Positions 8,277 to 19,600 of a DNA stretch of 64,000 nt are shown here, piece after piece (position 1 is the first letter of the stretch; every line of letters starts with the position of its first letter). Under the pieces are notes generated by a model. It saw only the letters and a program-made list of their open reading frames with translations, made no database searches and was not told the origin of the DNA. Source of the stretch: Cellulomonas timonensis (lineage in GTDB: Bacteria; Actinomycetota; Actinomycetes; Actinomycetales; Cellulomonadaceae); assembly GCF_900046455.1 (NCBI RefSeq), contig NZ_FCOT01000012.1, positions 186,001-250,000 on the forward strand, written 5' to 3'. The translations under genes and the position numbers were made by a program.

Positions 8277-9224
8277 TCAGGCGATGCTCCAGGCGATCCC
8301 GTCGAGGATGTCGTGCTCGGAGGTGACGACCTCGGTGAGGTCACGGCCCTGGGCCCGCACCGCGTCCCGGACGCGCGCCACGACGTCGTGCCACACCAGC
8401 GCCCCGGCGGCGATCACGTCGACGCGCCCCGGGTGCATGAAGCCCAGCGCGGCGCGCGACTCGCGACCCCGCGCGAGCAGGTCGTCGCAGGCCGCGAGCA
8501 CCGTGTCGACGGGCAGCGTGGCGCCGTCGATGCGGTGCGGGTCATACGCCGTCAGGCCCAGCGCATGCGCCGTGACAGTGGTCACCGAGCCCGCGAGCCC
8601 CACCAGCGTCACGGTGTCGCCGAACGGCACCGTCAGCGCCGCCTCGTCCAGGGCCGCCGCGACGTCGGCGTGCGCGGCCGCCCTCTGCTCGGCGGTCGGC
8701 GGGTCGGTCAGCAGATGCCGCTCGGTGAGGCGCACGCAGCCCACGTCCATCGAGAACGCGGCGTCCGGGGCTGTCGTGCCGATGACCACCTCCGTGGACC
8801 CGCCACCGAGGTCGACCACCAGGAACGGCCCGGGCCGGCGCGCGGCCAGCACCCCGGTGGCGCCGCGGAAGGACAGCGTCGCCTCCTCCTGCCCGCCGAT
8901 GACCTCGGGCTCGACGCCCAGGGCGGCGCGCACGCCGTCCACGAAGTCGGCGCGGTTCTCGGCGTCCCGCGACGCGCTGGTGGCCACGAAGCGGATGCGC
9001 TCGACGCCCAGGTCGCCGCAGACCTTCGAGTAGCGGGCCGCGGCGTCCAGCGTGCGCTCGAGGGCCTCCGGCGCGATGCGGCCGGTGCGGTCCACGCCCT
9101 GCCCCAGGCGGACCACCTCCATGCGGCGGTCGAGGTCGACCAGCGTCCCGGCGACGGGGTCGACGTCCGCCACGAGGAGTCGGATCGAGTTCGTCCCGCA
9201 GTCAATGGCAGCCACACGCGTCAT
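8277..9224 (-). CDS. Exopolyphosphatase / pppGpp phosphohydrolase (Ppx/GppA family)
   Basis: 315 residues of the ASKHA fold: AIDCGTNSIRLLVADV at the N-terminus (phosphate-1 loop), FVATSASRDAENR (about 100), and LVVDLGGGSTEVVIG (about 135-150, phosphate-2 loop). It is the short actinobacterial form without the C-terminal HD domain. Family members hydrolyse inorganic polyphosphate or pppGpp. ATG 9224 has GGAGG 9 nt upstream, whereas the alternative ATG at 9233 directly abuts it. The conserved order ppx-DUF501-ftsB-eno supports its identity. Confidence 0.93.
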   Translation of the reverse strand: MTRVAAIDCGTNSIRLLVADVDPVAGTLVDLDRRMEVVRLGQGVDRTGRIAPEALERTLDAAARYSKVCGDLGVERIRFVATSASRDAENRADFVDGVRAALGVEPEVIGGQEEATLSFRGATGVLAARRPGPFLVVDLGGGSTEVVIGTTAPDAAFSMDVGCVRLTERHLLTDPPTAEQRAAAHADVAAALDEAALTVPFGDTVTLVGLAGSVTTVTAHALGLTAYDPHRIDGATLPVDTVLAACDDLLARGRESRAALGFMHPGRVDVIAAGALVWHDVVARVRDAVRAQGRDLTEVVTSEHDILDGIAWSIA

Positions 9225-9267
9225 GGCGGACATCCTCCCATTCCCGCGTGCGCGGATCGGCCTCCGG

Positions 9268-9786
9268 TCAGCAGCTGCAGCGGTCGGGGCGCCACACATC
9301 CCGAAGCAGCGCGAGCGTCTCGTCGCCCACCGGGTTGACCCCGGGACCCGAGGCCAGGGCATGCCCCACCAGCACATGCAGGCACTTCACCCGGGTCGGC
9401 ATCCCGCCCGCGGAGATCCCTGCGATCTCCTCCACATGCCCCAGCTCCTCGCGCTGTGCGAGATACGCCACATGCGCGCGCTGGTAGGCGGCCGCGAGCT
9501 CCTCGTCCTCCTGCAGGCGGGCGGTGAGCTCCTTCATCAGCCCACTGGCCTCCAGCGTGCTGACCGCCGCCACGGCAGGCGGGCACGTCAGGTAGAACGT
9601 GGTCGGGAACGGCGTGCCGTCGTCGAGGCGCGGCGCCGTGCGCACCACCAGCGGCCGACCGCACACGCACCGGGCGGCCACGGCCACCACACCGCGCGGG
9701 GGGCGGCCGAGCTGCTCGGCGAGCACCTCCAGGTCGCCGTCTGTCACGACCGCGTCATCGGTCCTCGCCAGGGGGATCTCGCTCAC
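9268..9786 (-). CDS. DUF501 domain protein
   Basis: 172 residues with the DUF501 pattern: LGRPPRGVVAVAARCVCGRPLVVRTAPRLDDGTPFPTTFYLTCP, then HVEEIAGISAGGMPTRVKCLHVLVGHALA. Conserved Cys/His residues (CVCG, C in YLTCP, C and H in KCLHVLVGH) suggest a metal site. The family is restricted mainly to actinobacteria, sits between ppx and the septum gene, and has no known function. The start is the GTG reading VSEIPLART, because the residues upstream of it are not conserved-looking. Confidence 0.9.
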   Translation of the reverse strand: MSEIPLARTDDAVVTDGDLEVLAEQLGRPPRGVVAVAARCVCGRPLVVRTAPRLDDGTPFPTTFYLTCPPAVAAVSTLEASGLMKELTARLQEDEELAAAYQRAHVAYLAQREELGHVEEIAGISAGGMPTRVKCLHVLVGHALASGPGVNPVGDETLALLRDVWRPDRCSC

Positions 9787-9888
9787 TGCACGTCCGTTCC
9801 AGGTCGACTCGCGGCAGGGCCGCGGGGCTGTGGTCGTCGTCCGGCGCATGACCGGACCGGCACACATTCTCGCTCAGCCGGATGGGCG

Positions 9889-10575
9889 TCAGGGCGCGGA
9901 GTCGCCGACGGGAGGATCGACCGCGTCGTCGGACGGGGCGAGCTCCGCCTCGCCGGCCAGGCGCACTGACTCCCACACCGTCGCGTACCAGGGCAGCTGC
10001 GCGTCCTGCTGCTCGGCGCCCGCCACGGGTCCGACCGCCGGCGCGTCGGTGGCCGCCGGGGCGTTCTCCGGATCGGCGACGCGGTAGGCCGTCTCCCCGG
10101 GCACCACATAGCCGAGTCGGGCCCGGGCCTGCGCCACCACGTACGCGTCGTCCGACCACCTGTCGACGGCGGCGTTCAGGTCGTCATTGCGCCCCCGGGC
10201 CGCCTCCACCTGCGCCGTGAGCTGCTCCAGCTCCACGCGCTGCGCGAGGTAGCTGCGCAACGTGGGGAAGACGAGCACGAACGCGATCATCGTCACCACG
10301 CCCAGCACCATGACGCGCACCGTGAACAGCCGCGGGACGCGCGTCTGCACCTGCTCGGCGCGGGGCACTCCGCGCGCGGGGGTGGCTCCGGAGGCCCGGG
10401 TGGCCGGTCGCACCGACGCCGGCCGCGTGGCCGAGGTGCGAGGCGCCGCCCCGGCTCGCGCGGCGCCGCTCCGGCCCCCGCTCACCCGCGGGGTGCTCCC
10501 GGTGCGGGGCCCGGCACCCTGACGCGGCCCAGCAGCCCCCTGGCGCGGGGAGGCGGGGCGACGGGCGGAGGGCAC
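9889..10575 (-). CDS. Septum formation initiator (FtsB/DivIC-like)
   Basis: 228 residues. The N-terminal ~80 residues are basic and Pro/Arg-rich (cytoplasmic, disordered). One transmembrane helix follows near 93-112 (VMVLGVVTMIAFVLVFPTL), then a short coiled coil (LAQRVELEQLTAQVEAARGRNDDL) and the DivIC block WSDDAYVVAQARARLGYVVPGETAY. In the divisome this protein family links FtsL and FtsQ. I chose GTG 10575 because the sequence upstream to 10740 falls in the enolase terminator region. The disordered N-terminus is long but usual in actinobacterial homologues. Confidence 0.9.
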   Translation of the reverse strand: MPSARRPASPRQGAAGPRQGAGPRTGSTPRVSGGRSGAARAGAAPRTSATRPASVRPATRASGATPARGVPRAEQVQTRVPRLFTVRVMVLGVVTMIAFVLVFPTLRSYLAQRVELEQLTAQVEAARGRNDDLNAAVDRWSDDAYVVAQARARLGYVVPGETAYRVADPENAPAATDAPAVGPVAGAEQQDAQLPWYATVWESVRLAGEAELAPSDDAVDPPVGDSAP

Positions 10576-10716
10576 GCGTTGATTGTGCCCCTCGCATGGC
10601 GGATAGGCACGCAGGACGGTGGGCCGCGTCGCCCTGCGACCGGGACCTTCACCACTGCTCCCCACTCTCACCGCGACCTCAGCGCCCAGTGCCGGGACGC
10701 GGCCGGGACGCGCCGA

Positions 10717-10746
10717 AGGCCGGCGACCCTCGCGGGTCACCGGCCT
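10717..10746 (-). terminator. Strong hairpin terminator after eno
   Basis: A 13-bp stem (AGGCCGGTGACCC pairing with GGGTCGCCGGCCT on the minus strand, one G-U) with a 4-nt loop begins 28 nt past the enolase stop. There is no U-tract, as is common in high-GC actinobacteria. Confidence 0.7.
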
Positions 10747-10773
10747 CCGGCCACTCCAGGGACTACGCCCTGA

Positions 10774-12099
<1,326 letters not shown>

Positions 12100-12167
12100 G
12101 TGGCGTGCGCCACGCGGCGCGGCGGGACCTTCGGCCGCTGGACAGCCCTGGACGCGGAAACGACACA

Positions 12168-12208
12168 CGCCCGCACCCTCCGAGGTCTCCCCCGGAGCGG
12201 TGCGGGCG
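12168..12208 (-). terminator. Terminator after pntB
   Basis: Outer arms CGCCCGCACC and GGTGCGGGCG pair perfectly over 10 bp, with an inner CTCCG/CGGAG stem between them. It starts 14 nt past the pntB stop and has no U-tract. Confidence 0.65.
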
Positions 12209-12221
12209 CCTGCCGAACGGC

Positions 12222-13604
12222 TCAGAACGCCTGGATGATGTTCTCCACCTGGGACTTGGCGTCCCCGAAGAGCATCGCGGTGTTCTCCCGGAAGAACAGC
12301 GGGTTCTGCACGCCCGCGTAGCCGGTGGCCATCGACCGCTTGAACACGATCACCTGCCGCGAGCCCCACACCTCGAGCACCGGCATGCCCGCGATGGGCG
12401 AGCCCGGGTCCTCCAGCGCGGCGGGGTTCACGGTGTCATTGGCGCCGATCACGAGCACGACGTCGGTGTCCGCGAAGTCGTCGTTGATCTCGTCCATCTC
12501 GAGCACGATGTCGTACGGCACCTTGGCCTCGGCGAGCAGCACGTTCATGTGGCCGGGCAGGCGCCCCGCGACGGGGTGCACGCCGAACCGCACGGTCCCG
12601 CCCTGGGCGCGCAGCCGCTGGACCAGGTCCGCCACGGGGTACTGCGCCTTCGCCACGGCCATGCCGTAGCCGGGGGTCACGATCACCGAGCGGGCGTTCT
12701 TGAGCATGTCCGCGACATCGGCGGCGCTGACCTCGCGGTGCTCGCCGTAGTCCGTGTCCGAGGCCACGACCGTGCCGCCCTCGGCCCCGAACCCGCCAAG
12801 GATCACCGAGATGAACGAGCGGTTCATCGCCTTGCACATGATCCAGCTGAGGATCGCGCCGGAGGAGCCGACGAGGGCGCCCACCACGATCAGCAGGTCG
12901 TTGCTCAGCATGAAGCCGGCAGCGGCGGCAGCCCACCCGGAGTACGAGTTGAGCATCGAGACGACCACCGGCATGTCGCCGCCGCCGATGGACGCCACCA
13001 GGTGCCACCCGACGAGCAGCGCGATCACCGTCATGGCGATCAGCGGCGCGAGGGCGGCGTCCGCGATGAACCAGCCCATCAGGCCGAGCGCGGCGACCAC
13101 GGCGCCCAGGTTCAGCCAGTTGCGGCCGGGGATCATCAGCGGCGCCGAGGAGATCTTCGCGGCGAGCTTGAGGTACGCCACGATCGAGCCGGTGAACGTC
13201 ACCGCGCCGATGAACACCCCGAGGAACACCTCGACGAGGTGCACCGTGTCGGGTGCCTCTGTCAGGTAGGAGTTGAAGCCGACGAGCACCGCCGCGAGGC
13301 CCACGAAGCTGTGCAGCATCGCGATCATCTCGGGCATCTGCGTCATCTCGACCTTGCGGGCCTGCCAGGTGCCGATCGTGGCGCCGATGAGGAACACGAG
13401 GGCGATGAGCATCAGCGTCACGTAGACGGGCCGCTCGGAGTTCTGCGCGGCGAGCAGGACTGTGGCGAACAGGGCCAGGCCCATGCCGACCATGCCGAGC
13501 ACGTTGCCGCGCCGGGCGGACTCAGGCTTGGAGAGTCCCGCGAGGGACAGCACGAACAGGACGGCCGCGATGAGGTACACGGCCTGGGCGAGCGACGTCA
13601 ACAT
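12222..13604 (-). CDS. pntB: NAD(P) transhydrogenase, beta subunit
   Basis: 460 residues. The N-terminal two-thirds holds about nine membrane helices (domain II, proton channel). The C-terminal domain III binds NADP(H): [18 protein letters not shown] (about 317), [32 protein letters not shown], and [16 protein letters not shown]. With PntA it uses the proton gradient to reduce NADP+ with NADH. Its ATG shares one base with the pntA stop (TGATG), giving a tight pntA-pntB operon. Confidence 0.98.
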   Translation of the reverse strand: MLTSLAQAVYLIAAVLFVLSLAGLSKPESARRGNVLGMVGMGLALFATVLLAAQNSERPVYVTLMLIALVFLIGATIGTWQARKVEMTQMPEMIAMLHSFVGLAAVLVGFNSYLTEAPDTVHLVEVFLGVFIGAVTFTGSIVAYLKLAAKISSAPLMIPGRNWLNLGAVVAALGLMGWFIADAALAPLIAMTVIALLVGWHLVASIGGGDMPVVVSMLNSYSGWAAAAAGFMLSNDLLIVVGALVGSSGAILSWIMCKAMNRSFISVILGGFGAEGGTVVASDTDYGEHREVSAADVADMLKNARSVIVTPGYGMAVAKAQYPVADLVQRLRAQGGTVRFGVHPVAGRLPGHMNVLLAEAKVPYDIVLEMDEINDDFADTDVVLVIGANDTVNPAALEDPGSPIAGMPVLEVWGSRQVIVFKRSMATGYAGVQNPLFFRENTAMLFGDAKSQVENIIQAF

Positions 13605-15154
13605 CAGGCGTCCTTCCTGAACATGCCGATCATGCGGTACGCGACCAGGAACCCACCGAAGATGTTGATGCTGGCCACGGCCGCGGCGATGAACGCCAGC
13701 GTCGAGACGATCCAGCTCTCCGAGCCGATCTGCAGCAGCGCGCCGACGAGGATGATCCCTGAGATCGCATTGGTCTGTGCCATCAGCGGCGTGTGCAGCG
13801 AGTGGCTCACGTTCGAGATGACGTAGTAGCCGATGACCACCGCGAGGACGAACACCGTGAAGTGCCCGAGGAACGCCGCGGGGACGAACATCAGCGCGAG
13901 GGCGAGCAGCACGGCGCCGAGGCCGGCCATCGCCATCCGCCGCTGGCCGCGCACCTGCGCGGCGCGAGCGGCCTCAGCCGGGTCGACAGGGGCGACGGGC
14001 GCCGCCTCGGGCTGCGCTGCGGGCGCCGCCGAGACCTGCACGGGCGGCGGCGGCCAGAGCACCTCCCCCGCGCCGACCACCGTCATGCCGCGCTGGACCA
14101 CGTCCTCGAGGTCCAGGACGAGCTGGCCGTCCTTCTCGGGGGTGAGCAGCGCCATGAGGTGCACGATGTTCGTGCCGTAGAGCTGCGAGGTGTGCTGCGG
14201 CATGCGGCTGGTGAGGTCGGTGTAGCCGAGGATCACCACGCCGTTCTCGGTGACCACGCGCTCGCCGGGGACGGTGAGCTCGCAGTTGCCGCCGCCGGAG
14301 GCCGCGAGGTCCACGATGACCGAGCCGGGCCGCATCGCGGCGACCATCTCGGCGGTGATCGTGGTGGGGGCTTGGCCGCGCACCAGCGCGGTGGTGATGA
14401 CGATGTCCGCCTGGCGGGTCTCCTCGGCGTACATGCGCGCCGTGAGCTCCTCCTGCTCGGCAGTCAGGGCGCTCGCGTAGCCGTCGGAGCTGACCTCCTG
14501 CTGGGCGGTCTGCGCCTGGACGAACTGCGCGCCCATCGACTCGATCTGCTCGCCGACCTCGGGGCGGACGTCGAACGCCCGCACCTGGGCGCCGAGGCTG
14601 CCCGCCGCGCCGATCGCGGCGAGGCCCGCGACCCCGGCGCCGATCACGAAGACGTGCGCCGGCGGCGTCTTGCCCGCGGCGGTGACCTGGCCGCTGAACA
14701 TGCCGCCGTACTCCTCGGCGGCCTCGATGACGGCGCGGTAGCCGGCCACGTTCGACAGCGTCGAGAGCACGTCGAGGGCCTGCGCGCGCGAGATACGCGG
14801 CACGGCGTCGAGCGCCAGCGCGTTCACGCCGCGCGCGGCCAGCGCCTTCAGCAGCTCGGGGTGTGTGGCGGGGGACATCATCGACACGACGGTGGCGCCG
14901 GGCTGCAACGCCTCGATCTGCGCGTCGCCGGGCGCCTCCACCGAGGTGATGACGTCGCTGGCCCACACCTCCGCGGCGCTGCCCAGGCTCGCCCCGGCAT
15001 CGGAGTACGCCACGTCGGGGAAGTTCGCCGCGGCGCCCGCTCCCTGCTCGACGACGACCTCGTAGCCGAGCTTGACGAGCTGCGCGACAGTCTTGGGCGT
15101 CGCGGCTACTAGCCGCTCACCCGGGCGTTGCTCGCGCGGGACGCCGATCCTCAT
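13604..15154 (-). CDS. pntA: NAD(P) transhydrogenase, alpha subunit (single-chain form)
   Basis: 516 residues with both domain I and the membrane part in one chain, as in E. coli PntA. Domain I begins [20 protein letters not shown], with the RQD-loop region, and binds NAD in [37 protein letters not shown] (about 175-210). A Pro/Ala-rich linker (about 385-405) leads to four C-terminal helices (residues ~415-510). Start ATG 15154 has AGGAAGGG 6 nt upstream; an ATG three bases before it is too close to that site. The first gene of the pntAB operon. Confidence 0.97.
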   Translation of the reverse strand: MRIGVPREQRPGERLVAATPKTVAQLVKLGYEVVVEQGAGAAANFPDVAYSDAGASLGSAAEVWASDVITSVEAPGDAQIEALQPGATVVSMMSPATHPELLKALAARGVNALALDAVPRISRAQALDVLSTLSNVAGYRAVIEAAEEYGGMFSGQVTAAGKTPPAHVFVIGAGVAGLAAIGAAGSLGAQVRAFDVRPEVGEQIESMGAQFVQAQTAQQEVSSDGYASALTAEQEELTARMYAEETRQADIVITTALVRGQAPTTITAEMVAAMRPGSVIVDLAASGGGNCELTVPGERVVTENGVVILGYTDLTSRMPQHTSQLYGTNIVHLMALLTPEKDGQLVLDLEDVVQRGMTVVGAGEVLWPPPPVQVSAAPAAQPEAAPVAPVDPAEAARAAQVRGQRRMAMAGLGAVLLALALMFVPAAFLGHFTVFVLAVVIGYYVISNVSHSLHTPLMAQTNAISGIILVGALLQIGSESWIVSTLAFIAAAVASINIFGGFLVAYRMIGMFRKDA

Positions 15155-15286
15155 CATCTGGCCCTTCCTCTGATCCACAGCGTGCCGTCAGGCAACCGCC
15201 ACTCATTGTTGTGAGGGTGACCTCCCTCAACCCCGGACCTTCGACCTGATCCGGCAGGCATTGTCCATATATTGAGACGATCCGGC

Positions 15287-15991
15287 TCAGGAAGGAGGCG
15301 TCTCAGCCTCTGCCGAGCCCTCTGCCGCGCGGACCTGGGACTCCAGTCCCCGGGTTGCCGCACGAAGCTCCTGCTCAGCGTCCACCCCCGCGGACTGCGC
15401 CTCGGCGATCAGCGCCAGCAAGCGCTCGCCCAGCGTCGCGGGATCAGGCGCCGTGTCCGCCGCGAGGTCGGGGGCCAGCTCGCCATGGCCGGACCGCCGC
15501 GCGCGGGACACGACCTTCTGCGCGCGGGCCACCGCCCCCAGCGTCGCGGGGATGCCGTCCAGCACCGAGCCGCGCCGCTTCTCCTCGGCCTTGATCCGGT
15601 CCCACTGGACGTGCAGGTCCTCGAGGCTGCCGACCTCGGAGGCGTCGGCGAAGACGTGCGGGTGGCGCCGGACCAGTTTCGCGGTGATGCCCCGGGCGAC
15701 GTCGTCGACGTCGAACGGGTCGTCCGGGTCCTCCTGCGCGATCCGCGCGTGGAAGACGACCTGCAACAGCAGGTCCCCCAGCTCCTCGCGCATCCCCGCG
15801 CGGTCGCCCTGCTCGATGGCTTCGGCGACCTCGTGGGCCTCCTCGAGCGCATACGGCACAAGCGAGAGATGGGTCTGCTCGGCGTCCCACGGGCATCCGC
15901 CCGGCGAGCGCAGCCGGTCCATGACCTCGACCAGCTCGCGCAGGCCCGCGCCGGGCTCCCCCACGTCACGACCAGCCGGGGTCGGGCTCAT
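15287..15991 (-). CDS. mazG: MazG-family nucleoside triphosphate pyrophosphohydrolase
   Basis: 234 residues. One MazG domain: LVEVMDRLRSPGGCPWDAEQTHLSLVPYALEEAHEVAEAI, then the metal-binding EELGDLLLQVVFHARIA (EExxD pattern), DVARGITAKLVRRHPHVF and WDRIKAEEK. It hydrolyses non-canonical or damaged NTPs to the monophosphate. The C-terminal ~70 residues are Ala/Glu-rich. The start at 15991 overlaps the upstream lipoprotein stop by 4 nt; the much longer open frame upstream is a shadow of that gene. Confidence 0.95.
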   Translation of the reverse strand: MSPTPAGRDVGEPGAGLRELVEVMDRLRSPGGCPWDAEQTHLSLVPYALEEAHEVAEAIEQGDRAGMREELGDLLLQVVFHARIAQEDPDDPFDVDDVARGITAKLVRRHPHVFADASEVGSLEDLHVQWDRIKAEEKRRGSVLDGIPATLGAVARAQKVVSRARRSGHGELAPDLAADTAPDPATLGERLLALIAEAQSAGVDAEQELRAATRGLESQVRAAEGSAEAETPPS

Positions 15992-16542
15992 CCGCCGGAC
16001 GAGTCCCCGGGCGCCACGAGCCAGTCGCGGACGGGGGCGACGATCTCGTTCTCGCCCACCACCTCGGCGTAGCGAGGGCTGATCTCGAGGTCCGCGTCGG
16101 CGACCTCCTCGGTGAGCTGCACGAGGGCCTCCGACGCGTTCGGCAGCGCCTGGAGCGCGGTGATCTCGAGCGAGAAGCGCGCCACGGCCCGGGCGCCCTT
16201 GCCGAACGACGCGTCGGCCATGCCGGACTGGGCGGCGAGCTGGTCGAGCAGCGCGTCGGCGTCCTCGTTGGACGCCGCCACGCCGTACTCGGCCGCGACC
16301 CGGTCCACCGCGGGGGTCTGCACGAGCACGGTGAGCACGCTGAGCGGCGAGGAGCCCTGGAGGAACGGCCCGATCTCGGCGACCGTGTCCTGGAGCTCGG
16401 ACGCGCTGATCTCCTCGCCGTCCACGACGGCGGCGGCGCCGGGCTGGCCGCTGCAACCGGCGAGCAGGCCCGCGACGGCGAGCCCTGCGGCTGCCGCAGC
16501 TGCTCGACGCGGCCTGACCGCCCGGGAATTCTTCGCCGTCAC
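15988..16542 (-). CDS. SurA-N-like lipoprotein
   Basis: 184 residues with a lipoprotein signal: basic start, hydrophobic core and lipobox LLAGC (Cys about residue 29). After the lipobox, AAVVDGEEISASELQDTVAEIGPFL resembles the SurA/PrsA N-terminal region, but no parvulin (PPIase) domain follows. It is probably anchored to the outer face of the membrane with a chaperone-like or unknown role. Its position between mazG and mfd is conserved in actinobacteria. The ATG overlap with mazG suggests co-expression. Confidence 0.85.
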   Translation of the reverse strand: MTAKNSRAVRPRRAAAAAAGLAVAGLLAGCSGQPGAAAVVDGEEISASELQDTVAEIGPFLQGSSPLSVLTVLVQTPAVDRVAAEYGVAASNEDADALLDQLAAQSGMADASFGKGARAVARFSLEITALQALPNASEALVQLTEEVADADLEISPRYAEVVGENEIVAPVRDWLVAPGDSSGG

Positions 16543-16615
16543 TGTGGGGACCTCCTGCGTCGTCGCACTGCGGACCGGCCCATCGTAGGCGCTGCGGGCG
16601 CCGTGGCCGTCCAGC

Positions 16616-19600
16616 TCATCGTCCAGCCGACCCGGTGCCGACCTGCGCGGCCGCCGACACGTCGCCGCTGATCACGGCGTCGATGAGCTGCCGTGCCCAG
16701 GCGAGCACCTCGCCGCCGTGCAGCGGGCGGCCGCCGATCCGCGCCGTCGTCGGGAACGGCACCAGGATGGTGCGCACCGCGGGCTTGAGCACAGTGCCCG
16801 GGTAGAGCCGCTTGAGCCGCAGCTGCGCCGACTCGGGCAGGTCCACGGGCGCGAACCGCACGAACTTGCCCTGGGCGGTGACGTCCGCGATCCCCGCGGC
16901 GCGCGCGTGGGTGCGGAAGTCGGCCACCTCGAAGAGGTTCGCCACGGCGTCGGGCACCGGCCCGTACCTGTCGACGAGCTCGGCGCGGACCTCGCCGAGC
17001 TGCGCCGAGTCGGTCGCCGACGCGATCTTGCGGTACGCCTCGAGCCGCAGCCGCTCATGCGCGATGTAGTCGTGCGGGATGTGCGCGTCGACGGGCAGCT
17101 CGATGGTGACGTCCGGCGCCTCCTCCTCGGCCTCGCCCCGGTAGGACGCGACGGCCTCGCCGACCATGCGGATGTACAGGTCGAAGCCGACGCCCTCGAT
17201 GTGCCCGGACTGCTCGCCGCCCAGCAGGTTGCCCGCGCCGCGGATCTCCAGGTCCTTCATCGCCACGGCCATGCCGGCGCCCAGGTCTGTGTTGGCCGCG
17301 ATGGTCTGGAGCCGGTCGTGGGCCGTCTCGGTGAGCGGGCGCTCGGGCGGGTAGAGGAAGTAGGCGTAGGCCCGCTCGCGGCCACGGCCCACGCGCCCGC
17401 GGAGCTGGTGGAGCTGGGACAGGCCCAGCAGGTCCGCGCGCTCCAAGATGAGCGTGTTCGCGTTCGAGATGTCGAGGCCCGTCTCGACGATCGTGGTGCA
17501 GACCAGGACGTCGAACTTCTTCTCCCAGAAGTCCACGATGACCTGCTCGAGCTGGTTCTCCTGCATCTTGCCGTGGGCCACGGCGATGCGGGCCTCGGGC
17601 ACGAGCTCGGCGAGCCGCGCGGCCGTGCGCTCGATCGAGTCGACCTTGTTGTGCACGTAGAAGACCTGCCCCTCGCGGAGCAGCTCGCGCCGGATCGCCG
17701 CGGAGATCTGCTTCTCCTCATACGGCCCGACGAAGGTCAGCACCGGGTGGCGCTCCTCCGGCGGGGTCGCCAGCGTGGACATCTCGCGGATGCCCGTGAC
17801 AGCCATCTCGAGCGTGCGCGGGATGGGGGTCGCGCTCATCGCGAGCACGTCCACGTTGGTGCGCAGCGCCTTGAGCGTCTCCTTGTGCTCGACGCCGAAG
17901 CGCTGCTCCTCGTCGACGATCACCAGCCCGAGGTCCTTGAACCGCACCTCGCCGGTGATCAGCCGGTGCGTGCCGATGACCACGTCCACGGAGCCGTCCT
18001 TGAGCCCCTCGACAACCGCCTTGCTCTCGGCGGCCGACTGGAACCGGGACAGGGCCTTGACTGTCACGGGGAACGGCGCGTACCGCTCCAGGAACGTGTC
18101 GAGGTGCTGCTGCACCAGCAGGGTCGTCGGCACCAGCACGGCGACCTGCTTGCCGTCCTGCACGGCCTTGAACGCCGCGCGCACCGCGATCTCCGTCTTG
18201 CCGTAGCCGACGTCGCCGCACACCAGCCGGTCCATCGGGATCGGCTTCTCCATGTCGGCCTTGACCTCGTCGATCGTGACGAGCTGGTCGGGGGTCTCGA
18301 CGTAGGCGAACGCGTCCTCCAGCTCACGCTGCCAGGGGGTGTCGGGGCTGAACTGGTGCCCTGACGTCGCCATCCGCGCCGCGTAGAGGCGGATCAGCTC
18401 TGCGGCGATCTCCTTGACGGCCTTGCGCGCGCGGCTCTTGGTCTTGGCCCAGTCGCCGCCGCCCATCTTGCTCAGGCCCGGCGACTCGCCGCCCACGTAC
18501 TTGGTGACCTGGTCGAGCTGGTCGGTGGGCACGAACAGCCGGTCGCCCGGCTGGCCCCGCTTGCTCGCGGCGTACTCCACCACCATGTACTCGCGGGTCG
18601 CCGCGCTGGCGCCGGAGCCGATGGTGCGCTGCACGAGCTCCACGAAGCGCCCGACCCCGTGCTGCTCATGCACCACGTAGTCGCCCGGGCGGAGCTGCAG
18701 CGGGTCCACGGTGTTGCGCCGGCGGCTCGGCATCCGGCGCATGTCGCGCGTGGAGGATCCGGCGCGACCGGTGAGGTCGGACTCGGAGAGGACGGCCAGG
18801 CCCAGCTCCTCGAAGACGAACCCGGGGCCCACAGGCGCCGGCACCACGAGCACGACGCCGGGCTCGGCCGCCTCGGTGATCTGCGGCACCAGGCGCGCGG
18901 GCACGTCCGCGGCGCGCAGCTGCTCGGTCATGCGCTGGGCCGGGCCGTGCCCCTCGGTGGCGAGCACGACGCGCCAGCCCGCCTGCTGGTGCTCGCGCAG
19001 ATGCGCCACGGCGCGGGCCACGTCGCCCCGGTACCGCTCCACCTCGCGGGCGGCGACGACGAGCGTCTCCCCCGCGTCGGGGTCCACGAACGGCGTGCTG
19101 CCGGGCTCGGCGCCGCCCGTGGCGTCGACGTCGAGCGTGAACGGGCTGAGCGTCCACCAGCCGAGGCCGCGCACCTCCGCGAGCGCCCGCACCTCGGCGA
19201 AGGTGGCGAACGACGCGGCCGACAGGTCGAGCGGGGTCTGCGCGCCCGCCGCGGCCGACGTCCACGCGGCGGCGAGGAACTCGTCGGTGGTGGCCGCCAG
19301 GTCGTGGGCCCGGCGGCGCACCCGCTCGGGGTCGGCGAGCACGAGCAGGGAGTCATCCGGCACGAGGTCGAGCACGGGGACCATCTCGTCGACGAGCACC
19401 GGCGCGAGGGACTCCATGCCCTCGACGGCGATGCCGGACGCGAGCTTGTCGAGCATCTCCGCGGCGGCGGGCAGCTCGCCCACCAGCGACGCCGCGCGCT
19501 CGCGCACCTCGTCCGTCAGCAGGATCTCCCGGCACGGCGGCGCCCACACGCCGTGCGAGGCGACCTCGAGGCTGCGCTGGTCGGCGACGGAGAACCAGCG